Of a stretch of 64,000 bases of DNA, positions 9,633 through 17,384 are shown piece after piece. Both the position numbers and the translations under genes were made by a program. The DNA lies in the NCBI RefSeq assembly GCF_002994655.1, contig NZ_PPDL01000016.1:1-64000 (forward strand). The letters are read 5' to 3'. Every line of letters begins with the position of its first letter. Positions within the stretch are counted from its first letter, which is position 1. The DNA is from Corynebacterium sp. 13CS0277 (GTDB lineage: Bacteria > Actinomycetota > Actinomycetes > Mycobacteriales > Mycobacteriaceae). The notes beneath the pieces were generated by a model that was not told where the DNA came from, searched no databases, and saw nothing but the letters and a program-made list of their open reading frames with translations.

Positions 9633-10337
9633 GCAAGCTCCTTCACGCAGGAAGATAGGCAGCCGAACAACACCACACCCCACACCCACACCACGCGGGC
9701 GCACAGCACGAGTACCCACACCGCTGGGGCACAGCCGAATGGTCACGATGCCGTGCAGCCACGCGACCACGCAGCGGTACGGTCACACAGCCGTACGGTC
9801 GCACAGTCACACGGCGAGGCGCGCAGGCCGACCCGCGCACAACAGACCACACAGGTGACCACACCAGGACAGTGGCGCCCTTGATGAGGCACCAGAACAC
9901 TGGCCCCAGGGGAGAAGCTCCCCATCAGGCAGGCGCCGCCCGGTCACGCACCGCACCAGCACAGGCCGGTGCACAGCGTGGGCGCGCAGTATCGCGGCAC
10001 AGCACGACTGCACAGCACCTCGGCACTGGCGGGGGAGAAAACAACGAATGAGGGGGTGTGCGAAGAAGAGCGAGGGAAGAATCGAAAAAGAGCCGACAAC
10101 CACACGCCTCACAGGTGCTGCCGCCGAGGAGCAGGCCACACGAGCGTGAGGGCGTGAGTATCGAGGTTCGTTCTTCTAATCAACCACTTCGAGGGCACCC
10201 ACCGCCACCCGGGCGCCCCGCCGGCACGCGGACTGAAGCACGAGTGCCGTGTGCGGAGTGCGCGAACACCGCACACTCACGGAAGCGTGGAGAGCAGGTG
10301 GCGGCCGCACATGGCATGGCAGGCGCAGAGGGGCCGC
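9633..10337. other. Gene-free stretch between antiporter and dnaB
   Basis: No protein gene is supported. Bases 9775-9822 hold a degenerate direct repeat built on ACGGTC(A/G)CACAG, and 9912-9925 can form a short GGGGAGAAGCTCCCC hairpin. It must include the antiporter promoter, which I could not place confidently. Confidence 0.5.
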
Positions 10338-10359
10338 GCCGCCCCTGCGGCGGGGCGGC
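10338..10359 (-). terminator. dnaB terminator hairpin
   Basis: An 8-bp stem GCCGCCCC/GGGGCGGC with a 6-nt loop begins at the last base of the dnaB stop codon on the minus strand. No U-tract. Confidence 0.5.
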
Positions 10360-12014
10360 TAACCGCGGGCGAGGTTCGCGAAACGGGAGTAGTGCAGCTG
10401 GTGGGCGACACTCACCGTATCGATGGGGCCACCACGGTGCTTCGCCAGGATAATGTCGGCCTCACCGGCGCGGGCATCATCCTTATCCTGACTATCCGGG
10501 CGATACAGGAGCATGACCATGTCGGCGTCCTGCTCCAGGGAGCCGGACTCACGCAGGTCGGCCAGCTGGGGGCGCTTATCCGTACGAGACTCCGGGCCAC
10601 GGTTCAGCTGCGAGATCGCAATGAGCGGAACATCCAACTCCTTGGCGAGCAGCTTGAGCTGGCGGGAGAACTCCGAGACTTCCTGCTGGCGGGATTCGAC
10701 CTTCTTGCCGGAGCTCATCAGCTGGAGGTAGTCCACCACGATGAGGTCGAGGCCCTTTTGCTGGGCGAGGCGACGCGCCTTGGAGCGGATCTCCATCATC
10801 GTCAGGTTGGGCGAGTCATCAATGTAGAGGGGTGCCTCGGAGATTTCGCCCACCCGGTTGGCGAGCTTCGCCCACTGCTCGTCGGTCATGCGCCCGGAGC
10901 GCATGTCGGACAGTTTCACTTCCGCCTCCGCGGAGAGCAAACGCATCGCGACTTCCGACTTGCTCATCTCGAGGGAGAACAACACCGAGGTCTTGTGGTG
11001 CGTAATAGAGCAGGAGCGCATGAAGTCCAGTGCGAGCGTGGACTTACCGACACCGGGTCGGGCGGCGACGATGATCATCTGCCCGCCGTGGAGACCATTG
11101 GTGAGGTTGTCGAGGTCCACGAACCCGGTGGGCACACCCTGCGCGAGACCGCCATGGGCGGCAATCTGGTCGAGTTCGTCCATGGTGGGCCGGATGATTT
11201 CCGACAGGGGCGAGTAATCCTCGGCGGACTTCTTCTGCGCGATAGCGAAGACTTCCTGCTGCGCCATGTCGACGACGGCGTCGACCTCAGCGCCTTCGGT
11301 GCCTTCGTAACCGAGCTGCACCACCCGGGTGCCGGCGTCGACGAGGCGCCGGAGGATCGCTTTCTCAGCGACGATCTCGGCGTAGTAGCGAGCGTTCGCC
11401 GCCGTGGGCACCGCCTGCACCAGGGTGTGCAGGTAGGGCGCCCCGCCGACGCGGGTGAGGTCGTTCGCGCGGTCCAGCCGCGCGGAGACGATCACCGGGT
11501 CGACTTCCTTGTTCTCCGTGTAGAGATCGAGGATCGCACGGTAGATGATCTGGTGCGCCGGCTTGTAGAAGTCCTCCGGGGAGAGTTCTTCCACGATGTC
11601 GGCGATCGTCGAGGAGCTCAGCAGCATCGCGCCCAGCACGCCCTGCTCTGCTTCGTTGTCATGCGGGGGCTGCCGGCCGAAGTCCCGGCCCTCCGGGCCG
11701 GGGGGCTCGAAGCCCCGCCGGGAGGACACGAAGTCCTTCCCGGAGAAGCTATCCCGGCCGCCGCGGCGGCGGCCGCCACCGCCATTCCAGTCCGAGGAGC
11801 CACCGCCACCGAAGGCTGTGGTGGGCGCAAAGTCGGGGGAGTAGTCGGCCTCCGGGGGCGGGGCGTCGAGGTCGCCCGGCGGCACGTAGCTGTCGTCGTC
11901 GAAGCTGCTCGCCACGCCGGCCACAGCGAAATCTTCGCCCTCGGCGGGGGAAGCTGCAGCCGGGCTGGTACCGTCCGCAGCGGTCGAGGGGTCAGGGCTG
12001 GTGGGGTTCGTCAT
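10359..12014 (-). CDS. dnaB: Replicative DNA helicase DnaB
   Basis: The 551-aa hexameric helicase unwinds DNA at the replication fork. The N-terminal primase-interaction domain starts near residue 116 (QPPHDNEAEQGVLGAML). The RecA-like domain has Walker A ARPGVGKST (318-326), Walker B LIVVDYLQLM and the terminal EADIILAKHRGG segment. Residues 1-115 form a Gly/Pro/Asp/Arg-rich, probably disordered extension, longer than in the usual 450-510-aa homologues. No intein interrupts it. The ATG at 12014 follows AAGGAG with 11-nt spacing. In relatives dnaB usually lies downstream of rpsF-ssb-rplI; here it is 9 kb away, on the opposite strand, with the pilus genes between. Confidence 0.95.
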   Translation of the reverse strand: MTNPTSPDPSTAADGTSPAAASPAEGEDFAVAGVASSFDDDSYVPPGDLDAPPPEADYSPDFAPTTAFGGGGSSDWNGGGGRRRGGRDSFSGKDFVSSRRGFEPPGPEGRDFGRQPPHDNEAEQGVLGAMLLSSSTIADIVEELSPEDFYKPAHQIIYRAILDLYTENKEVDPVIVSARLDRANDLTRVGGAPYLHTLVQAVPTAANARYYAEIVAEKAILRRLVDAGTRVVQLGYEGTEGAEVDAVVDMAQQEVFAIAQKKSAEDYSPLSEIIRPTMDELDQIAAHGGLAQGVPTGFVDLDNLTNGLHGGQMIIVAARPGVGKSTLALDFMRSCSITHHKTSVLFSLEMSKSEVAMRLLSAEAEVKLSDMRSGRMTDEQWAKLANRVGEISEAPLYIDDSPNLTMMEIRSKARRLAQQKGLDLIVVDYLQLMSSGKKVESRQQEVSEFSRQLKLLAKELDVPLIAISQLNRGPESRTDKRPQLADLRESGSLEQDADMVMLLYRPDSQDKDDARAGEADIILAKHRGGPIDTVSVAHQLHYSRFANLARG

Positions 12015-12533
12015 GGCGCACACACTCCTTGAAAGCAACAACCTACAGCGGCAAGCAGCAACCCGAGGAAAGCTCCAACGATCCCGGGTGGGCGCTGCCC
12101 CGGCTAGCTTACGCGGGGAGCACCGCAGAGACATTTACCGAGGGGGATTTGTCCACAGCAGAGCCACCCGTACCGCCAGATGGCCGCCTGAGCCGAACTG
12201 AGGGCCGTGCGCCCGGAATACAGCCCAACGGCACCACACTGCGATGCTGAATGATGAGCACGAAGCCCGCGTTAGCACAGGGCTCCAATTCCACGCAGTA
12301 GGCCTTCCACAAGGGCGCGTGACGACCTTCGGTGCCCGGTAACGAGACCTGAGCACCCCGCCACGGTGGACCCCCGCACGATACGTTCGATGCGGGGTGT
12401 CGTGGAGGGCTCATCACGCCTGGGGCCGCGCGCACTGGGCTATGGCGCTGCGCGGGCACAATTTCGTGGCCCCACAAAGCGAAGCAGCGGCGCGTGCGAA
12501 AGCGGCGGAGGCGCAGGCACAATGGCACCCAAG

Positions 12534-12641
12534 CTAGCTGTGATGGAAGCTTTCCACGACTGCGATTGCCAGCGGTGCGGCACAGGCGATGAGCAAGGCA
12601 ATGGCGAGAACCAGAGAAACAATGACACGGAACCAGAACAC
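12534..12641 (-). CDS. Candidate 35-aa single-span membrane peptide
   Basis: A GTG codon at 12641 is preceded by a perfect AGGAGG (12653-12648) with 6-nt spacing. The frame encodes 35 residues: a short FWFR start, a hydrophobic stretch of about 22 residues containing LLIAC, then a polar end ESFHHS and TAG. The LIAC segment fits a lipobox, although only 15 residues follow the Cys. A promoter-like TTGCGA-N18-TAGGAT lies about 80 nt upstream. It resembles small single-pass membrane proteins but I recognise no family. Real translation is an inference from the strong ribosome site and hydrophobic pattern. Confidence 0.5.
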   Translation of the reverse strand: MFWFRVIVSLVLAIALLIACAAPLAIAVVESFHHS

Positions 12642-12722
12642 AGGAAGCCTCCTTCTCAATGGGGACACCCTTGCGGCCACGCAGAGCGGCGGCGAGGGGT
12701 TCACCTGCCGGTGAAGACCCGA

Positions 12723-12752
12723 ATCCTAATGGCATAGGCAGACTCGTCGCAA
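12723..12752 (-). promoter_or_regulatory. Promoter candidate for the 35-aa peptide
   Basis: On the minus strand TTGCGA (12752-12747), an 18-nt spacer, then TAGGAT (12728-12723). The predicted transcript would have about 75 nt before the AGGAGG-preceded GTG. Confidence 0.4.
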
Positions 12753-13131
12753 TTTCTGCATAAAAACAAAAATGCAAGCCGTCACACTCGCCCCACACTG
12801 GGAAAATGCTGGGAACGCGACCACCCCCTCACAGCATCCACCTCACGGAACGCGCCCGTGAAGGACACGTGTCATCGTCACCGAAACGCAAAGTTCACAA
12901 CCGACAGCACGGCCGCTGCACACGCACTACCCCATCCGACCATCACAACAACCCCCTTTTCTATAGCACGACAGTTACCCCCGTCATGTGTACTCACTCC
13001 GCCCCACGGGGGACCCCTGACAAACTGCCCGGCAGAATAAGCCGCATCGCCCCTGGCGGCCCACAAGCGCACCCAGAGCACAGGCCACAACGCCGCACAG
13101 GAACCACCCCACAGCGCACCCAAAGATGCAA

Positions 13132-13160
13132 CAAGCCCCCGGCAAACAGCCGGGGGCTTG
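13132..13160 (-). terminator. Terminator of the pilin-sortase unit
   Basis: A perfect 12-bp stem CAAGCCCCCGGC / GCCGGGGGCTTG with a 5-nt AAACA-type loop, about 50 bp after the sortase stop on the minus strand; the 3' side reads TTGCATCTTT, a weak T-rich tail. Confidence 0.75.
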
Positions 13161-13208
13161 AATTACACACCCTCCCGCGCTGGGCGGGATGGTTGGGACC
13201 CTAAGAAA

Positions 13209-14204
13209 CTAGGAGTTCTCGGGGTGGGGTGCACGTTCCGCGTCCTTCTTGTCCTCGTTGGAGCGACGCATCAGCAGCCAGAGGCGGATGATGGCACCGA
13301 ACATGAGGATCGCGGATAGGATTGCGCCGCCGAGGAGGACGAACATCCACCAGGACCAGTGAGCCTTAGGCTCCTCGATCTGCTTGACGGCCTGCTCCTC
13401 AATATCGTCGAGCGGCACACGCTCGCCGGTGATGAGAAGACGGTGGGAGTTCACGCCATACGGGGTACAGGTGATCAGCGTCAGCAAGTCCTTGCCCTCC
13501 ACACGGCCGAGGGTATCGACGTTCGAGGGCTCCACGACGCGGATGTCGTTGACGACGTACTTCAACGCGCGGTTCGCCGTGTTGAGGTAGATCGCGTCAC
13601 CCTCCTTGACCTTGGTCAGGTTGTCGAACATCGTCGCATTCGGCAGACCCGTGTGACCGGTCAGGATGGAGTGGCTGGAATCGCCACCGACCGGAAGCGA
13701 GGAGCCGAAGAGGTGACCGACACCCTTCTGCAGCGTGTCGTCGAAGGTGCCGTGGTAGACCGGCAGGTTCACGTCAGCCGCAGGAACACGCACGAGGGAC
13801 ATCACGTCCGTGAGATCCAAGTACTTCAAGTACGCCTGGTACTGCTCCGAGTCGGGAGCAACGTCCTTGATGAAGGGATCGAGAATGACACCCTGGCGCA
13901 GGTCTTCGTTATACGTGTCCGCAGCTGCCAGCTCCTCTGCGAGAGTCTCACTGGGAATGCCGTTGACTTCGATGGAGTAGTTATTCGACTGCTGCTGCTG
14001 CACCACGTCGTTGTGACGGGTGGCGAACACCGGGTACAGCAACAGCGCAATACCGAGCAGCACACCCACGATCGGGATGTACAGACGGAAGTTCGACGCC
14101 CCCTTGTCCGGGGTTGCCTCCGCCGGGGCGGCCGGCGAGTTGTCGGCGACAGCGACAGCTGACGCGTCGCCGGGTTCTGCGTGCTTACGTTGGAAGAGGG
14201 CCAC
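13209..14204 (-). CDS. srtC: Class C (pilin-polymerising) sortase
   Basis: The 331-aa transpeptidase is membrane-anchored at both ends (hydrophobic segments about 41-60 and 280-308). The catalytic triad is His184 (LTGHTGL), Cys246 (LITCTPYG) and Arg255 (NSHRLLITG). A lid motif DPF at 109-111 is typical of class C sortases, which link pilin subunits through a lysine. The GTG start at 14204 follows AAGGAG. The gene lies 112 nt downstream of the LPLTG pilin, so the pilin is its evident substrate. A hairpin between them probably lowers sortase expression relative to pilin. Confidence 0.93.
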   Translation of the reverse strand: MALFQRKHAEPGDASAVAVADNSPAAPAEATPDKGASNFRLYIPIVGVLLGIALLLYPVFATRHNDVVQQQQSNNYSIEVNGIPSETLAEELAAADTYNEDLRQGVILDPFIKDVAPDSEQYQAYLKYLDLTDVMSLVRVPAADVNLPVYHGTFDDTLQKGVGHLFGSSLPVGGDSSHSILTGHTGLPNATMFDNLTKVKEGDAIYLNTANRALKYVVNDIRVVEPSNVDTLGRVEGKDLLTLITCTPYGVNSHRLLITGERVPLDDIEEQAVKQIEEPKAHWSWWMFVLLGGAILSAILMFGAIIRLWLLMRRSNEDKKDAERAPHPENS

Positions 14205-14233
14205 GAGTCTCCTTCGGTTCTTAAAGCCCCAAA

Positions 14234-14269
14234 GGGGAGGAGAACACTTTCACAAGCGTTCTCCTCCCC
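14234..14269 (-). terminator. Intercistronic hairpin between pilin and sortase genes
   Basis: A 12-bp perfect stem GGGGAGGAGAAC / GTTCTCCTCCCC with a 12-nt loop lies between the pilin stop (14317) and the sortase start (14204). It could be a partial terminator or an RNA-stabilising 3' end giving more pilin than sortase. Confidence 0.65.
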
Positions 14270-14316
14270 AGGGTGGTTTCAGACTACACCTCAGTGCACT
14301 CTGAGTTGGCCGTTAC

Positions 14317-16068
14317 TTAGGCCTGCTTCTTGCGACGGGAAGCAGCAGCAACGTAAGCGCCAGAGCCAGCGATCAGCAGGCCACCGACGACGACCAGCGG
14401 TGCGATACCAGCGCCACCGGTCAGCGGCAGGTTGAAGCCGTTGTTCTTCGGCTGGTTCTTCAGGGTCAGGTCAGCGGTGGGGAGCTTCTCCTCGCCGCCG
14501 TTGAAGATGACGTTGCCGTTCTTCAGAACCTGGAACTTCACCTGAGCCGGGAGCAGCTCGAAGCCCTCGGGAGCCTCGATCTCCTTGAGGCAGTAGAAGG
14601 ACTTGTCCTTCCACAGATCGCCATCGGTGCCGTTGACGAAGGTGGAGTTGTTACGGAAGTCGTTGACCAGCAGGCCGTCGATGGTGACGACACCGTTGGC
14701 GTCGGACTCGAAGACCTTCTTGTTGTCAACGCCGACCGGCTTGCCGGCCCACTCGCCGGTGGGCTGCATGTCAGCGTCGCACTCGTAGACCTCGAACTTA
14801 GCGCCCGGGAGCTTCTGCTCCTCGGTCTCGCCGCGCGGGGTACCGACCTTGGTGAACACCAGCTTGTTGTAGTAGGTGTCGACGGACGGGGTCGGCTCAC
14901 CGGGGGGAGTCGGCTTCTTCGGATCCGGGGTCTCCGGCGGGTTCTTCGGATCGAAGGGGTTCTTCGGGTCCGGGGTGTTCGGGTTCTCCGGGTCCGGCGG
15001 GTAGTTCGGATCGGTCGGCGGGGTGCCTTCCGGAACCTTCGGCACCGCGATGTTGGACGCGATGTTGTAGATGTCGGTCAGGCCCTCGGTGTCCTTGGCC
15101 TCAACGTTGATGGTCCAGACGACCTCGCCCTCGGCGGTGCCCATCTTCTCGAGACCAGCCTTGGTCAGGCCGATGGTAACCCAGGTCAGGCCATCCTTCT
15201 CAGCCTTGATGATCTCGTAGTCGGTGTCCTTGACCAGCTCGGTGCCGTTCAGGGTGACCTTGTCAGCCTTGTCGCCGGCCTCGTCGCCCACGTAGGTGAG
15301 CTTGTCAGACAGCGGATCGATGAGCTGGAACTTAGCCCAACCGTTAGCGGCAGCCTTGAACTTGGAGGACACCTCGTAGGTGTAGTGGTTGTTCTCCGAG
15401 TTGGAGCCCGGTGCGGTGACGTCCTTGACGGTCTTGTTCAGCTCCGGCTTCTCAACCTTGAAGTTCTTCGGGTAGACGTGAACGTCGTAGTTCCAGCAAG
15501 CGCGGTTGGTCTGGTCCGTCAGCGGCAGGTTCACGAGGAACGGCTTGGACGGAGTAACACCCTCGGGGGTGTTGGACTCGGTGACCAGGTAGAGGCCCGG
15601 CTTGAACTTCTGGGAGACAACGCCGTCGGCGCCGGTGACCATGTCAACGGCAGCGCCGAGGGTACCGAGGGCAGCAGCGTCCTCGTTCTTCTTGTACTCC
15701 TCGGTCAGGCGGGCAGCTTCCTGCTGAGCCTTGTTCATGTCGCCGGCGTAGTCGACAGCCTCAACACGCTGGACAGAGAAGGTGACACCCTCGAGAGCCT
15801 CGCCGAGGCCATCTTCGCTGTCGAGCTTCTTGCCGTTGTTGTCGACGGTGCCGCCGTCGTTCTTCAGCTTCTTGTGCAGGGTGAAGTCGACGTCCTTGGT
15901 GGCGTCGAAGTCAGTCTGGGTGCCAGCCTCGCAAGCTGCCGGAGCAGCCGGAGCGGTGGTGGCGCCGTCCTGAGCGAAGGCGAGCGGGGTTGCAGCGAAG
16001 CCGAGGCCGGCCACTGCAGCGATCGAGAGGCCCGCGGTGGTAGCGCGGCCCATGCTCTTGCGGGTCAT
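14317..16068 (-). CDS. LPxTG major pilin (SpaA/fimbrial type)
   Basis: The 583-aa secreted precursor has a signal peptide cleaved near residue 32 (PLAFA-QDG), a pilin motif WNYDVHVYPK at 192-201 whose Lys201 is the expected linkage residue, CnaB-like domains, a Pro/Asp/Asn-rich linker around 420-465, an E-box (YCLKEIEAP, Glu about 496) and the sorting signal LPLTG at 547-551 followed by a hydrophobic span and an RRKK tail. Sortase would polymerise it into a surface fibre. The ATG at 16068 follows AGGAG. No tip or minor pilin is visible, so the fibre may be homopolymeric. Strong codon bias suggests high expression. Confidence 0.93.
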   Translation of the reverse strand: MTRKSMGRATTAGLSIAAVAGLGFAATPLAFAQDGATTAPAAPAACEAGTQTDFDATKDVDFTLHKKLKNDGGTVDNNGKKLDSEDGLGEALEGVTFSVQRVEAVDYAGDMNKAQQEAARLTEEYKKNEDAAALGTLGAAVDMVTGADGVVSQKFKPGLYLVTESNTPEGVTPSKPFLVNLPLTDQTNRACWNYDVHVYPKNFKVEKPELNKTVKDVTAPGSNSENNHYTYEVSSKFKAAANGWAKFQLIDPLSDKLTYVGDEAGDKADKVTLNGTELVKDTDYEIIKAEKDGLTWVTIGLTKAGLEKMGTAEGEVVWTINVEAKDTEGLTDIYNIASNIAVPKVPEGTPPTDPNYPPDPENPNTPDPKNPFDPKNPPETPDPKKPTPPGEPTPSVDTYYNKLVFTKVGTPRGETEEQKLPGAKFEVYECDADMQPTGEWAGKPVGVDNKKVFESDANGVVTIDGLLVNDFRNNSTFVNGTDGDLWKDKSFYCLKEIEAPEGFELLPAQVKFQVLKNGNVIFNGGEEKLPTADLTLKNQPKNNGFNLPLTGGAGIAPLVVVGGLLIAGSGAYVAAASRRKKQA

Positions 16069-17161
16069 AGATTTTCTCCTAGGTATCCCGTAATGCTGTG
16101 AATGTGGGTCCAGGCGGATGCCCGGAACCATTCGACCGACCATGCAGCGCTCAACAACCCCCGAAGGGCCGTGTTGAATGCGTGCCAACTCTGGGTCGGC
16201 GGTACCCCCACCACTGGGGGGCGTATGGAGTTTGGCAGACAGTAGACGTCTCATGATGGCTAGTTCCTGCGACTCCGCTGGGAAAATCTTGGGATTCTCA
16301 GGAGCCAGTCATGCCCACGTCGGCCTGATGCCTTACAGAAACCTTAAAGGATTGGGTAGGGCGCAACAACTCCGACACGCAACTTTTTCTCCCCAACCAC
16401 CCGTTCACACAGGTGAAGCCCCCACAGAAGCTTCCTGAGAAATTTCTAAGAGTGGCGCCGAATCTCCCATGCCCGGCATGGTATTTCACCGTTCCCGCAG
16501 GCAGACGTGTGGATGTGAAAATTCTCAGCACCTTGACAGGGAGCAGACAAGCGCGAGCTCCAGTCATGCCCGACGCGAATTTGTGTGTTGCGACACATGC
16601 CCCCATCCAGGGGTACTCACCCCGACCCTTTCGGGCGACAGTATATGTGCCGCTGGGCCTTCAAGCGATGGCGTCGTGACGCCATCACCACCCTGAAGAC
16701 GCGAAACGCCCCCTCTGGACCACGATCACTCAATGTCAACGCGACCCACTGGTCCGACCTTTCGCTGCTATCAACCCCTCCGATGGATGAAAAACATGCA
16801 GCACGCTGTGAGATTTCGACGAGGTGCAGCTCCATACGCCTACACCGCTCTCGAACCGAGGGTTCCCGCCCACCCGGGATTGAATAGGGAGGGCTACAGC
16901 GGTCACTGATTCCTAGCAATCGGTATCGCCCTTTCGCGACCGCTGGAGGCAACATCGACGCTTTGAGAACACAAGTCCTGGTTCCGTCTCCGACGGCGTC
17001 TCTATCGGAGGCTGCGCGCCGTCAATCTCGGGCACCAACGTTCGTTACCGTCTCAGGATGGTCCAGCATCAGGGCAGATGACACCAACTATGTGTGTACC
17101 CTACGGGGCGCATGCGCAGCACAATGGGGCGGGATTCTTTGCGCGCTGCGTGGCTTGTCGC
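16069..17161. other. Long lower-GC region upstream of the pilin gene
   Basis: About 1.1 kb without a supported gene and visibly less GC-rich than its surroundings. It separates the divergent pilin and PBP genes and must contain the pilin promoter. Small palindromes occur, for example GCCCGGCATGG near 16469 and a GTACCCCCA/TGGGGGGCG dyad near 16202-16222. The open frames are short, overlapping and not protein-like. It may be a long untranslated leader or a decayed pilus gene. Confidence 0.45.
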
Positions 17162-17190
17162 TTTGGTTGGGTAGCGTGGCGGAATAATAC
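17162..17190 (+). promoter_or_regulatory. Promoter candidate for the PBP gene
   Basis: TTTGGT (17162-17167), a 17-nt spacer, then TAATAC (17185-17190), about 195 nt before the start codon. Assigned by motif and position. Confidence 0.4.
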
Positions 17191-17384
17191 TGTGAGAGAC
17201 AACTGCGCACGTCGCCGAGTCCAGGGCCGACGCCGCTAGCCGGCGTGTGTGCAGCCGGTGCCTATGCACCCCAGACTTTTCTCTTCCTTTTCTTCACCCG
17301 TGTGTGTTCCCACCTGTGCCGTGGTGGGTACACCTCCCCTTATCATCTACGACCCCGGCCGCCGGCAGGCGGCTGTGAGGATAT

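Larger units (their letters stand above)
12015..13131. other. Long intergenic region between dnaB and the pilus locus
   Basis: About 1.1 kb with no large gene supported on either strand. It holds the candidate 35-aa gene at 12534-12641 and its promoter. Other open frames overlap each other and are Arg/Cys-rich, unlike real proteins in this genome. Local GC is lower around 12540-12790 and 12890-12990. Confidence 0.5.

Noticed and set aside
10359-12014. Intein in dnaB
   Set aside because: The Walker A and downstream motifs are continuous with normal spacing.
10251-12032. 593-codon plus-strand frame over dnaB
   Set aside because: dnaB on the minus strand has all helicase motifs; the plus frame has none.
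12109-12798. 229-codon minus frame between dnaB and the pilus genes
   Set aside because: Cys/Arg/Pro-rich, unlike other proteins here; it overlaps the better supported 35-aa frame.
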